The notes below the pieces were generated by a model. That model made no database searches. It worked only from the letters and a program-made list of their open reading frames with translations, and was not told where the DNA came from. 64,000 nucleotides of DNA from contig JAJTTP010000004.1 of assembly GCA_023313575.1 (NCBI GenBank), forward strand, positions 1,054,001-1,118,000. Reading direction: 5' to 3'. The DNA comes from Eutypella sp. D-1. Taxonomy: Eukaryota; Ascomycota; Sordariomycetes; Xylariales; Diatrypaceae. The translations under genes were made by a program, and so were the position numbers. Positions 36,501 to 47,571 of this stretch are shown piece after piece (within the stretch, counting starts at the first letter, position 1; the number at the start of each line of letters is the position of its first letter).

Positions 36501-37729
36501 TTATACCTAATCAGTATCGAGAACGACCCTCTTGCCTGGATCGTAATACATACGAAAAATTCCTCAACTTGGCCCTGTCTTTCTTTTCCCGCTGTTTCAA
36601 CTTGCTTGTGGATGGGTCCTTGTTTCTATGCCAAACCTAAGAAACCTAACTATCTGCAGCAACCCGTGCTCTTTTTAGCGGTAGCGGTTACCTACTTTTA
36701 GTGGCTTATTCGATGGGAGATTCCATCTCGTTTTCGCCATCCGAACGTAGTTCACGTATAACTGGTCACAAGTACATACTTTCTTTTTGGGATGGGCCTG
36801 TGTGCAAGAGACTATACATACGCTCGCCAGCTGTTGCCGTAACCAATTCCCTTGGAGTCCTGTGATTTCTCCAAAATTCAAACATCCGCCAGGATCGCAC
36901 ATAGGCAACCTACTGAGTATTTTCCACCTTCCCCTTGCCCTATGACCATCTGAAGGCCCCCCGTCCCTTGAGGTGGTGGTGGGGTGATGATGTGTTGCAC
37001 CGTTGCACCGTTGCTCCGCCCATGACTTAGTTCGCGACCCCCCTGCACGTCCCAAATTGCGCCAAACCGGACGGGATGAAAAAAAAAGACAAGCAATGCA
37101 CAAAGATGGGGGGGTTCGCACCCCGAGTGTCTGTCGGTCTGAATATGTGTCCGTTTTCCTTTTTGTGCGCCCAACCTGTTTTTCCCCCAGCCAAATGAAA
37201 TTGCCCGTATCTGCCGAACACGGAGTTACTCCGTGATATAACTATTTCCTCCCTCCATGCGTTGCTAGCAGAGAGTGTAACTGCTGCAACCACTGCGTGG
37301 TTTTCCCGGGATCATAATCGTGGTCTGACCAATCATCATGAGTCCCTGCCGGAAGGGACCGGGGCCTAGTTGCAGGGGTTGGCGTCCATAGTAGTGACTA
37401 GAATTCTTCCAGAATGAATCACTTGACATATCGCGACGGTCTGTTATGTCGCTTTATCATATACTCCCATTCAACTCTGGGAGGAGGACGGCAGTCAACT
37501 GGGACAATTCATTAGTGAGCGGATTCAAGCAGCCGACTGCGGAAACAGCGTCTTGACAAGGTCGAGGTGGGAACTCGCGAGACGCCTTGGTGGCCTTATC
37601 GGTCACATTGCAGTGGAACCTTCAAGCGGGAGTGATGGCGTATAAATCCAAGGGGTGATGGTTGAGTGGACCTACAGCATACTTCGTCACCTCTGAAGGA
37701 ATTGTTAGCACCGTAATATCTTTTTGGTC

Positions 37730-37757
37730 GACCTAGAAAGATAGTATCTTTCAGGTC
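37730..37757. repeat. Near-perfect 28-bp palindrome
   Basis: Left arm GACCTAGAAAGATA and right arm TATCTTTCAGGTC are complementary apart from one bulged base, with a single nucleotide between them. A hairpin of about 13 bp could form in RNA, or a dimeric factor could bind. No gene is adjacent. Confidence 0.7.
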
Positions 37758-40700
37758 GGGTTAAGGAGTCTTACCTCCATTCTGCAAGCGTCACACTAGG
37801 CTCGCACCTTTTTTCAGTCTTTCTGAACTCCTGACACCAGTTCTGAACCTGCCAACGAAAGTGTCCGCAGTGGTATTGTATCTAGCCATGGGAACACCAG
37901 AGGATTAGCTTCACTCGTACGTGCACGCAGGCGGTAACGTGCCATGCTCATGTAACAAATACCCACTTGTGTATACTCGCACATGCTTTAGGCGAGATTG
38001 AATCGCTATGGAGCGGTTGGCTTGGGAGCCTCTCAACGTTGAGGGATAGCACGCCTATGAAAGTTGGGATCGCGGGGCTGTCGTATCGATAACAAGGGTA
38101 ATTCTCTTAGGAAGTGTCACGAGGAAGATGACCTGGGGCCGGTCAAGGATGGAATTGCTATTCTTCGAAAGACGATACGAGGGATAATGAATACAGTGAG
38201 GTGAGTAGAAGTCTGTATATGATGATATGTTGTGCACGAGAAAGAGTGTGTGATTCCTGACTACGCAGATCTAGCTCGAAGGTGCGCCTCGGGACGTTGG
38301 GCAAGTGGATGCATCTACGTATTTAAACTCGAGGTGGCATCGATGCCTCTGCATTGCCATGTAGAAAGCCCAAAGAGACGGTACTATACGACCCAAAGAT
38401 CACCTTTGGGCTCGTGTGCCTGGATACATGCAGCTAGACACATGTTTCCCTCTCTGTACATAGTAGAGGAGGCCAAGACCTACCCTAAGGTGTTGTACTT
38501 GTATCTGGTAAAAAAAAAGCATGGGTTCGAGGGCTATTAGGCGGCCTTCGACAGCCCGCCCTCTGGACATTGTAAGTGTACTGTGTGCGTAAATTTGGCG
38601 CTACATCTACCATGTACATCATTTGTCCCATGATCCCTGAACCCACAGGTGGTTCGGAAGTGCCAGCCATTGAACGGTACAGGTACATAGCCTGTAGGGT
38701 ACGTATGAGTGAGTATTGCTTTTTGATGTAAACTGGCTTTACGTGCCGCTGATCAGGTATGAGTTGGGTTTCCGTGCAAAGCAGCCGCTTGTGGTGTCCA
38801 GTTACTGGGGTTCTATTCACAATCCGCTCTGGTAATGTCTTTTGTAGGACCGTCCGCACCTAATCAATGACCAATATGAGACCTCATGTGACCAGAGTAA
38901 GACAATTGCAAGCTATCGCAACGTGCCTGTTCACACACGCATCAGCTAGTGCTGCATGGCATACCACAGCGTCGCACCGCTTGTTTTATTTGGTCGTAGC
39001 TCGAATTGCTACGTATTGCACTCTACAGTTGCAGTTAGACAGGTTGCTAGGCAAGTTGACAGCCCTGACAACCAGTGAGAAATTCTACGAGCGCCTTGGC
39101 GGGATAATCAAGTGTGTACCCACACATACAGAATTCCACACTCTAGTGTAAACTCCACATTCTAAGTTCGTTCAACCACTTGCATGCTATCAGGCTACTG
39201 TATGTACAATGTAGGTTCCAGGCGGAGGCGCCTCTGCTCAAGGCGATTCGCCAGAAGACTTGGATTGCCACGATAGTCGCGTTAGAAGGGTTGAGGGATT
39301 CGCGTTGTTTCATCATTGAACTGACCATCCAACCCATCATGAAACTTGGGACCTCTCATCCCTCCAGTCCTCTTCTTACATAGTGGCCTTATTTTTGCCC
39401 AATCATGGATTGGCGATCGGCCCCATGACGATACCGGCCAGACCAGACCAGGAAGATATCCCAACTCAACCAGCCCTATTGAATTTGCAGTTCAAATCCG
39501 AGAATAACTCGCGAAGTCGGAGCCGCACTCCTGCGAGTCACGACCCTCCCTGTTCCTCTGTTGCGGAGACCGCATATAGCTGCATACGAACTCTCCGTCC
39601 GTGATCTAACAGCAGACAACATGAATGAAGAGTCGTGCGGAGATGGCATCCACGAGAAGCAACACGAGCTGGATCGTGTACTGAAAATCTCCAGTACGCT
39701 GCGTGGCGAATATGCATAGGCCGTCAGGCCATTCGCGAGCCGTCAGAACCGTGTCTACCGCCGTAGGTGTTTTAAGTCCACAATGCACAAGTCCTTACCA
39801 GTCTTACCAGCCTAGCTGATGCCCGACTACGAATACATACATTCCTATACATGCCAGGCGGCGGCCTGTGGGCGATCTTCACGCGATGATCATCGATAGC
39901 AAGGGCCTAGAGAGTTTAGAGCGTGTACCCTGCACAGCATCGTGAGCGACGCCGCCGCTTTACCTTGTCTGCCAACTCAGGCTTCTCGTGATCCCGCTTA
40001 CATACAGGATGCTTGCAATAGTCGAGGGGCTCGCCCGCTCGGCAGACGCAGAGGCCATCCTTTACTTCATGTCAACAACTCCAGTCCACAGAAGCAGGCC
40101 AACCAGACGGGCTTCCCATCCAGGCGAGTCCCAGTCTCTTACTAGGACAGCACGTGGATTGTCCTGAACCGTTAAATCCCGACACGTGGATCGTCAGGGC
40201 GGTGCGCGTCTTGGTGCTCCCTTGGCGTGTCTTTGCCAGTCGTTTTGGGGAAACGGGCGGCGCAGTATCATGCCAGAGAATGTTTCCAGAAGCCTACTGC
40301 AGCGGTAGCGTGCAATATAAAATTAGGCGAAGCTAACAACTAAAATGACCGAAATCGGGTGATCGGGGGGCCCCTCTGAATCCACTTCGTATCTCTCTCC
40401 AAGTGGAGTGGAAAATGACAACCAGCATCATCCTGGCTGCTGCCACCAAGGCCAAGTCTTTACATAGCAACAACGGCAGTAGAACATCAACCGCCACGGG
40501 GTCCAATACTGCAAGCACGCAATTCATCTCGACTCGAACCTTCGCGAGAACAGACTGTGGCAGGTTTGCATTCCACTTCTATAGCTACTTACGACACTGA
40601 TCAGACGCAAAGGTGGCTGCGGGACGTGGCGTTAGGTCATTGACTGTGGAATGTCTAAGCAGGCTGTCGGAGCCATTCTGACTGAGATATTCTAAATATG

Positions 40701-42991
40701 ATATGGAAACAAGCGCGAGCGTAAGAATTTAGTGAACAGATTGACATAGATATACTTCCTCCTGGTCTCGTCCTGAGGGATGGCATTACTCATTTATTTA
40801 TTTATTTATGTTGTCCAGTCATCCCATCATTTGGCTACCCTTGGGCCCTGTACTCGGTATAGGCAATTCCCTCGAATAATGGTACTATGTCCACGATCCA
40901 TTGTTCCTTTCTTTGTAGGCGGACGTGTGAATCACGGGTACTGGTCACCATTACTATGCCAATTAATTTTATAGTAACTCCTGGATTGCTGAAGGATTCA
41001 GATGTTGTCACATATCACGTCATGTACATACACGCCATTTGCACGGTACCGGAGGAACTTCAATAGATCTAGTGTAGTTACAGCTTCGAGAGCTCGAGCC
41101 CTCGGCCTGTCTGGTCCAGTTCTCTTTGTGTTTGCGCAATCCCGATCCTGCTAGGCAGAAAATGAGAAGCGAGATATGAGAGGCAAGGGAATCCATGTTT
41201 TTATTAGCACCAACGACGCGTTTAATCGGTTACCGATGACAACCCCGTCGGACATCGCTTGGTCAGAGCGAACCATCCGCTAAGACGCACACGCGCGGGT
41301 GCTTGGGGGTGGATCACCGCTCCTTTACATTGTATCGTACTATGATCACATAGTGTACAGGCAGGCACCCATAACAGGTTGCTGTATGTACAACCCTCCG
41401 GCACATTCCGCTTTCTTACATACTGTGTGCAAAATGATGCCGGGTCAATGAAGTGACCACACCAGATGATCGACATCATATGCCGAAAGCCTAGGTGTCA
41501 AAGCTTGTTAATACCCGAGCTCTCCTTATTGGCGGTTTTGGTGGGCCAATCCCTGGTTAGACTAACGGTCATCGCAGCCAATGGGAGTCGTGATGTCGAT
41601 ACCAAGGCAATGTCACAGATTAGAGCTCCGAATCGTAACCAGGATATTGGGTTCCGATTGGGGAAACAAGATCGTGAACCGTTCCAGCGGGAGGCGGATT
41701 GGCGCGATATATGAGAACGCGGCCCTATAAGAGTAACATTTCAAATAGGGGTTCCGTGCTTCAGCGATAACTAGTCACTTGTCTAGACGGCTCGCTAGCG
41801 GTTTGATTTCCCCTCAGCGTCTCCATCCGCAACGGACGAGAGGGATTGGAAGGCGTTTTTATGAGCTAATCATTCCTGGTGGGGGTAACTAAAGTCGGTC
41901 CGCTCTGCTTAGACCTGCCTAAACAGGAAAGCTATGTCCACTAATTGACGAGGTATCCCCGAAGCAATACTCCCTTTACGACACCCTCATATAGTCAGGA
42001 CGTCTTGATAGAGGCACCTGGTACGTGGGAATATCTATGGAGAATGTGTGTGCGCAATGTCACCTTGTTACCACGCTCTACATGGGAAGAAATATACTGA
42101 ATATCATATCTGGCCCTCTTCAGTAATAGCTGATTCATCCGTGCGATTATCCCTGTTAGCCCGTCCCTATCTGCTGCGATATGATACAACTCCTGCGACT
42201 ACATACATGTGCTATCTTTGCTAACCCTGGGTGTTATTGTGTACGTCAACGGGTCTTATGGTAATGAGATGAAAGTAATAATGGTATGCGTGATGTATTT
42301 TGATCCAATACCGAACGGGTCGTCATATGGCTCCGAACGATACGGATATTCTAGAACCAACGTATCTCCTTATAGATTTACGCGCCGGATATAATATCAT
42401 ATAGGAAACCAGGAGACTACAGGTACAGCCAAACCAAAAATCAGCCAACCGTGCAATTGAATCTTTCTCGCTGGTGCAGTCAAATCCACATTTTACTATA
42501 CTGTGGTAGTTGTGATAGGCGATTGTCGATAGCTTGAGCCTATTTGAACCTTCCATTCTTCTTGCTTGAATATACTGGTGTTGCTTCTGGACCAGTAATC
42601 CGATATACATGGCCATGTGGCTTCAGGCATCCCAAGCTATGAAGAACAGATGCAAGAGCCCAATCGTCGGAAGATACCTAGGTTAAATCTAATTATGCCC
42701 TGCAAACCTGTTCCTATACATGGAAGGATTCAAAAGACCTGAGAACCTTTCACGAAAGGGATTCAAGTATACGATAAATATTCCGATCCACATGACAGTC
42801 TCACAAGTAGCTACGTATATGAGATACCAAAAGCTCGCACGGGTATATCCACACACCAGCATAGGAAAATGCCATTAAAATATGGTAGTAAGTACTCAAA
42901 GTGACAGGCAGAGTCACGATTGAATGATCCCGTCACCGTTATATTGTCACTGTTGTTTCCTATTCTTTCATGTGTTGTTTGATTTCTTTGA

Positions 42992-43020
42992 GCTCTTGGT
43001 GTTTAGGCTCTTGGTGTTTA
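42992..43020 (+). repeat. Tandem 15-bp duplication
   Basis: GCTCTTGGTGTTTA occurs at 42992-43005 and again at 43007-43020, one base apart. It is a non-coding direct repeat, probably a slippage product. Confidence 0.8.
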
Positions 43021-43637
43021 AGCTCCTTCGGCTTTATACTGGCACTTGGGGGTCCGTACGCTCTTTATATAGCGTATCGCGGCATAAAGTGCTGTTCAGT
43101 TCTATTTTTTTTTCTAAAAGTTCCCGTAAAGAGATGCGACAATGTCATTACTGGCCAGTGGTTTCTACGTAGCAATCACCGCCTCAGTCAGGGTCTCCGC
43201 GTGAGCCTGGCATCCCTTGAAGCTCGGGCTTTCTTTCATCTGAATAAAGACACAGTGCTAGGGGAGTAAGCAAGATTGATTCTAAATCGCCGCCGCCATC
43301 TGATAGTATCCGGTTATGACCGGTGTTGGTAGGGTATCCTGTATGAGTTTGAATTAGGATTCACGACTCCTGTAACGAGGGCGAGGCCACTGAACGAGAC
43401 GCTTGAAAGATATTCGGGATTTTTCAGAGGCTTCCCCAGTAAACGCAGCCCTTTCCAAGAAACGTATTCCACGCTCTCCGTTTATATAGTTGCTTGAGTT
43501 CCACTATGCAGAAAGGCATTGTTCTGTAGTGTTTGGTCTTTGTGTGACTTTGGCTGCAATTGTTCTGTGATTGTCCTTGTTTAAAAAAGCACAAGGTCAT
43601 TGTTCACGCATGGTTGTATCTAGGTGTCCCGGAGAAC

Positions 43638-43645
43638 TATATAAA
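43638..43645 (+). promoter_or_regulatory. TATA box of the second orphan gene
   Basis: TATATAAA lies about 150 bp upstream of the start codon at 43795, a reasonable spacing for a fungal TATA element and leader. Support is sequence and position only. Confidence 0.45.
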
Positions 43646-43720
43646 GTTAACATCTGTGCCAGGATGCCTTTCCCCGTGGCTTATTCGTCAACCGCAATAC
43701 ATGACAAGTATCGTCTCATA

Positions 43721-43796
43721 CATTGATTCTTCAACGTCATTCCAATTGCCACCACGATCATTGATCCTCCAACGTCACTCTAATCACCGCCACGAT
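43721..43796 (+). repeat. Diverged 38-bp tandem duplication ending at a start codon
   Basis: Copy 1 is 43721-43758 and copy 2 is 43759-43796. Both begin CATTGAT, share CAACGTCA in the middle and end in CACGAT. In copy 1 the end reads CACGATC; in copy 2 the next base is G, so CACGATGG creates the start codon of the orphan gene. About four of five positions match, so the duplication is not recent. Confidence 0.85.
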
Positions 43797-44724
43797 GGAA
43801 AAAGTCTCTGTTCTCAATGACTATGAGTGTGGGCATCTCGAAACCTTCCGTCTTCGAATTGCCGACGCGAAGCTGGTAGGCGAATACCTCCGCCGCCATG
43901 ATTCTAACACGGGGGAATCCGACAGCGAAGAGTCTGAGATGAGAGGATTCTTGGTCAATTCTATCAAGTGCCAAGACTGCCACGAGTCAGAACCTATGGC
44001 TCAGGGGAAGGGATTTCCCGGACTCAATACCCTATCAAGTCTGTCGGTTCTGCAGTCTAAGCCAGACCTGATGGACTGGTACCTCGACATGTTGAATGAT
44101 TGCAAAAATACGGACGCGAAGGGCGCCGAGCGTATTCTGAGAATATGGGCCCGCGCCGTCGTCTGCTTCTTTCAGCCATCCAGTATTGAGAGGTTCTTTC
44201 GGAGCGTGTCCGGCTCACGAGACATGCCACAGAAAGCGGGGCTCAGCAAAGCTCTCACCAATGCCCTAGCACAGAAGGTGGTCCGGGAGAGGCACATTTT
44301 CTGGGAGAATATCAACGAGGCTTTCCTCACAGATAGCCTCCGTCCGGACCCTAACCGACGTGACAAAACCAGTAAGTGCACCAAGATGATCAAGAAGCTG
44401 ATATGGGGAATTCAGGACGAGTCAAAGCTTATGTATCACCTCACTTGCGACTACCCCGTTGGGATTCCGACACCTCTAGTTGTGATGCAGGCTAAGAGTC
44501 AGATGGGCGATCTTGATATCATCCTTGATGATGTTCTGCTCGCTATACATGTTGCTCTCGATCGCCTAGGGATGATTTTCGGCCTTGACCTCGACGCAAA
44601 AACCGAAGAGCACGAGGCGAAAAAAGACATGGCAACCGCGAGATGGCTACTGACCGCCTTGTATCAACTTTATGCGCGAAAGAGGACCTTGATGTGGCAA
44701 GTCGCAACACGAAATGGAGCCTAG
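43795..44724 (+). CDS. Orphan hypothetical protein, putative zinc-binding N-terminus
   Basis: I do not recognise the family. A single exon encodes 309 residues with no signal peptide or membrane segment. The N-terminus has YECGHLETFRLRI and, about 50 residues later, IKCQDCHESEP; C-G-H plus C-x2-C-H could make one zinc site. The spacer is acidic (GESDSEESEM). The rest appears helical and charged: DWYLDMLNDCKNTDAKGAER, RIWARAVVCFF, then KALTNALAQKVVRERHIFWE, ending with a segment rich in Leu and Ala (DVLLAIHVALDRLGMIFGLD) and RWLLTALYQLYARKRTLMWQ. The start lies in copy 2 of a 38-bp duplication, and a TATA box is placed about 150 bp upstream. More than 900 nt without a stop, amid sequence where frames rarely reach 100 codons, makes it a real gene. 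It stands alone at the right edge of the desert. Confidence 0.7.
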   Translation: MEKVSVLNDYECGHLETFRLRIADAKLVGEYLRRHDSNTGESDSEESEMRGFLVNSIKCQDCHESEPMAQGKGFPGLNTLSSLSVLQSKPDLMDWYLDMLNDCKNTDAKGAERILRIWARAVVCFFQPSSIERFFRSVSGSRDMPQKAGLSKALTNALAQKVVRERHIFWENINEAFLTDSLRPDPNRRDKTSKCTKMIKKLIWGIQDESKLMYHLTCDYPVGIPTPLVVMQAKSQMGDLDIILDDVLLAIHVALDRLGMIFGLDLDAKTEEHEAKKDMATARWLLTALYQLYARKRTLMWQVATRNGA

Positions 44725-45855
44725 TTGTATAATTCAATCGGAAAATAGGTAAGTAGCTTGTTCTTGTAATCCTATTTCTGCATCCATCTCTGGTACTTCT
44801 TTCCTCCTGTTTATAATCTTGCTCTTGTGCAGCGTGCCCTGGTTAAGTCGGGCCACCTAAGTTTCAAGCATGATTTTGTCTAAGCTCGCTTTGCCAAGGC
44901 GATACCAGGTATTAATTGATTAGACGTCTACAATATCGAAAAAAATAGGTTTGCCTATTATAAGCCCTAATACCAACATGACCCTAACTCCCGTAGTCCT
45001 CTCTCTGTAGGCAGACATTTACAACTCTTTACCGTAGCCAAATCTAGTGTTATTATTGTTATTTTAGTCTATAGACACCCGTCTTACTTCAAGCATCGAG
45101 TTGGCAGAAATGCCAGACAACTAATCACCAATAAATCTGGACAAGGGAGATAAACGATTGAATGCTTTCATTCCCTCCATATATATAAATTGATTAATAT
45201 ACATACTAGGAGTGTTTCATTCTCTGCAGTACCCTTTAAGACAGACCCACTGAGAGTGGCATCCATTACCCCGCATTTTAGCTGAGCAGCGCAATTGCTA
45301 GTAGCGAGGTTTGCGAGGATGTTCCTACATGGACATACAAAGGAATAATCGTGAAGAAGTGCATAATCTTCAGAGGCTTAATCCAAATAAACAACTGTTA
45401 ACTAACGCAAAACAATCCCCTTGTTTGAACATATTGCTGGTACCCATGTTATTACTTACACCCTTTGTCCCCTCCGATGCAGCCGGATCATGTGAGATAC
45501 CATAATCGAAACCGCTACTCTATCCCGAGGTCTTTCTTATATAGCATAATCGGGAATCCTACCATCTAGATTTCGTGGCTTTCGCGTAATAATATACTTA
45601 CCTGGACGGGGCCTGTGGTTGGGGACAACTTGGGGTGCGCCGTACTAAGAGGCCTGGAGGCCCGCCCCTTGCAGATCGGACCGCTTATAGGTGGGTCATA
45701 ACTCTCGAGTTTAGGTCTTGGCAGACCTCATTCTGTTAGCCAGGTAGCACAATTTAACCCCAATTTACACGCTAGTCTTCCAAGATTCACCTGGCTCGAC
45801 CTGGCAAGTCCTGGGCAGAGTCTCGTTTCCACCGCCTTGTTTTTTAACTTCCGTC

Positions 45856-45886
<31 letters not shown>

Positions 45887-46059
45887 TTTCCCCAACCTCG
45901 CGTTCCACCATGTGTAACGAACCAAGCTCCCGCCTTCGAGGGAGTTTCCAAACTGATTAACCGGGAAAGCTGCTTTTTTTGAAGGAGTAACGTCTGGGCC
46001 GCAAGCAGAGATGAATTACAAACCGTTACTTTTCCTTGATTCATAGGTAGTCGACGACG
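44725..46059. other. Intergenic, second orphan to RlpA-like gene; T28 tract
   Basis: AT-rich 3' flank followed by the promoter of the RlpA-like gene. The most striking element is a run of 28 T residues at 45856-45883, about 180 bp before the downstream start codon. No gene was recognised. Confidence 0.5.
45856..45883 (+). repeat. 28-nt T homopolymer
   Basis: An uninterrupted T28 run on the plus strand upstream of the RlpA-like gene. Such poly(dA:dT) tracts exclude nucleosomes in promoters; that role is inferred here. Confidence 0.85.
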
Positions 46060-46977
46060 ATGACGATGACGACCGCGATGGCAAACGTAGACGCGACGAG
46101 GAACAGGGACGAGGAGGCAGCCGTCCCACCTGAGAGCCGCACTGATGCAACCCCGCCTCCGGAACCGATATACCAGACGCCGGATTGGGAGATCCCGACA
46201 CATCCGCCACCGCAGAAGCGATCATTTCGCAACAGCCTGACGCTACTGGGGACTGCAGCGGCTGCGGCGCTGGAGAACGTGGCCCCGGCAAAAGAGACGA
46301 CCAATACCACCACTGCCACCGACGGTACTACCACGCCACCACCTGGGACTAGAAGCAATGGCGGAGTCTCACTCGGCACCACCATCCGCGACCGCTTCAA
46401 CACGATGCTGCCTGCCCACAGGAAGTACTTAGGCCAAACGCGGCGGCGCTTCCTGCTATTCATCGTCTTGCCGGTTTTCATCCTCCTCTTTGTCGTCCTG
46501 CCCCTTGCCGTCGGGCTTGGAGTGGGCCTTTCACGCCGAAACTCAAAAACGCAGAACCTGCCGTTGCCGAATGGAAACGGAGACAACGTGTTCACCGGCG
46601 ACCTGACGTACTACGACCCGGCTCTGGGCGCATGTGGCATTGTCTCAGACGGCGATGAGGCAATATGCGCCGTCTCCCATCTCTTGTTTGACGCCGCTGG
46701 CTCGAACTCTAACTCGGGCGGCAACTCCAACAACAATCCTCTGTGCGGCAAGAGAATCAGGATCACGCGCGAGTTCTCTGGTTCCGATAAAAGGGCTGGG
46801 AAGAGGGACAGGGATAGGGTAGGAGGCGGTAGCGGTAACAGGAGCGTTGATGTCACGGTCGTGGATCGCTGCGTGGGATGCGAGCCTACGGACCTCGACT
46901 TAAGTCTCAGCGCCTTCGAAAAGGTTGCACTGAAGGAAAATGGGAGGGTGGTTGGCAGCTGGGCGTGGCTGGACTGA
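46060..46977 (+). CDS. Membrane-anchored double-psi beta-barrel (RlpA/expansin-like) protein
   Basis: A single exon for 305 residues. A hydrophilic, Pro/Thr-rich N-terminal part (about 1-125) with basic residues precedes one strong membrane segment at about 131-157 (FLLFIVLPVFILLFVVLPLA), so it is probably a type II membrane protein. The extracytosolic domain (about 178-305) shows the RlpA-like barrel pattern: GDLTYYDPALGACG, then AICAVSHLLFD, PLCGKRIRIT, VDVTVVDRCVGCEPTDLDLS and FEKVA...GRVVGSWAWL. The paired Cys and the DRC...DLDLS motif are diagnostic of this fold, also found in barwin, expansins and fungal wall-loosening proteins. The barrel has a Ser/Asn/Gly-rich insert and a basic KRAGKRDRDR loop. 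It may act at the plasma membrane/cell wall interface; enzymatic activity is not implied. The coding region is GC-rich against AT-rich flanks, and the T28 tract lies upstream. Confidence 0.88.
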   Translation: MTMTTAMANVDATRNRDEEAAVPPESRTDATPPPEPIYQTPDWEIPTHPPPQKRSFRNSLTLLGTAAAAALENVAPAKETTNTTTATDGTTTPPPGTRSNGGVSLGTTIRDRFNTMLPAHRKYLGQTRRRFLLFIVLPVFILLFVVLPLAVGLGVGLSRRNSKTQNLPLPNGNGDNVFTGDLTYYDPALGACGIVSDGDEAICAVSHLLFDAAGSNSNSGGNSNNNPLCGKRIRITREFSGSDKRAGKRDRDRVGGGSGNRSVDVTVVDRCVGCEPTDLDLSLSAFEKVALKENGRVVGSWAWLD

Positions 46978-47571
46978 GGAAGGTCTGTGCATCAGGGCGA
47001 ATAAAGGATCTAGGAGGGCGGATTGTACATGCATGATAACGGTATTCGGGAGTAGGGAGAAACGGCTCGGGACCTGCAAGCTCAATGCATAGATACCCCA
47101 TATTTCCTTCCTGCGAGATCCGAACTGGGATCGGGATCGGCGTATGTGCTATTAACGAAGCTATCTGAATGTTATTCTGAATGTTATGAGAAACATCATG
47201 TTTGTCTTGGTCTGTTTGCGGCTGAGGGGCGGAAGGAGTATATCATTCAAAGGTTTACATGAATTCAAGGTATCATTTACATATGTCGCCAATACATTGC
47301 AGCATATTAGATATCAATAACTCATTGTATTCAGAGACCCTGTCTTCGGACATAATGTTCCTGCTTCACTAAGTCTGAAACCCCTCTCCCCCTCCCCCTT
47401 TCCCCTACATGTCAGCCCCACAAAAATAAGCTCAGTTGACCGTGACGTTCCATCATCATAACAGCAGAACTAGAAAAAAGGCATCCGTCCTAAGCATAAA
47501 GCATACATGTCATACCATACACCACTACATTCATCATAACACATATAGGAAGACCTAGCGAATGTGGTTAA
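46978..47571. other. Intergenic, between convergent genes
   Basis: 3' flanks of the RlpA-like gene and the six-pass membrane protein. A C/T-rich tract lies near 47382-47406. No gene or RNA was recognised. Confidence 0.5.

Larger units (their letters stand above)
30138..43720. other. 13.6-kb gene desert
   Basis: No open frame in this stretch exceeds about 150 codons, and none of the frames examined (for example 31112-31351 plus, 31939-32226 plus, 32353-32664 minus, 33744-34124 minus, 36675-37121 minus, 38485-38859 minus, 40403-40600 plus, 41222-41479 minus) shows a domain, splice continuity or transposase/reverse-transcriptase motif. tRNA-like T-loop sequences were inspected and did not fold. 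The stretch holds scattered short tandem duplications (33380-33405, 35296-35317, 42992-43020), a 15-nt G-run (33575-33589), a 28-bp near-palindrome (37730-37757) and a small inverted repeat (37219-37235). It may be ancient repeat sequence eroded beyond recognition, or regulatory or centromere-like DNA; the sequence alone does not decide. Confidence 0.5.

Noticed and set aside
36675..37293. GC-rich patch with several overlapping frames and an A-run
   Set aside because: Frames on both strands are short and mutually overlapping; no transposon or gene motif was found.
46041..46595. Minus-strand Ser/Val-rich 184-codon frame opposite the barrel gene
   Set aside because: Composition reflects the complement of Pro/Thr-rich codons; the plus strand has the membrane helix and the RlpA-like motifs.
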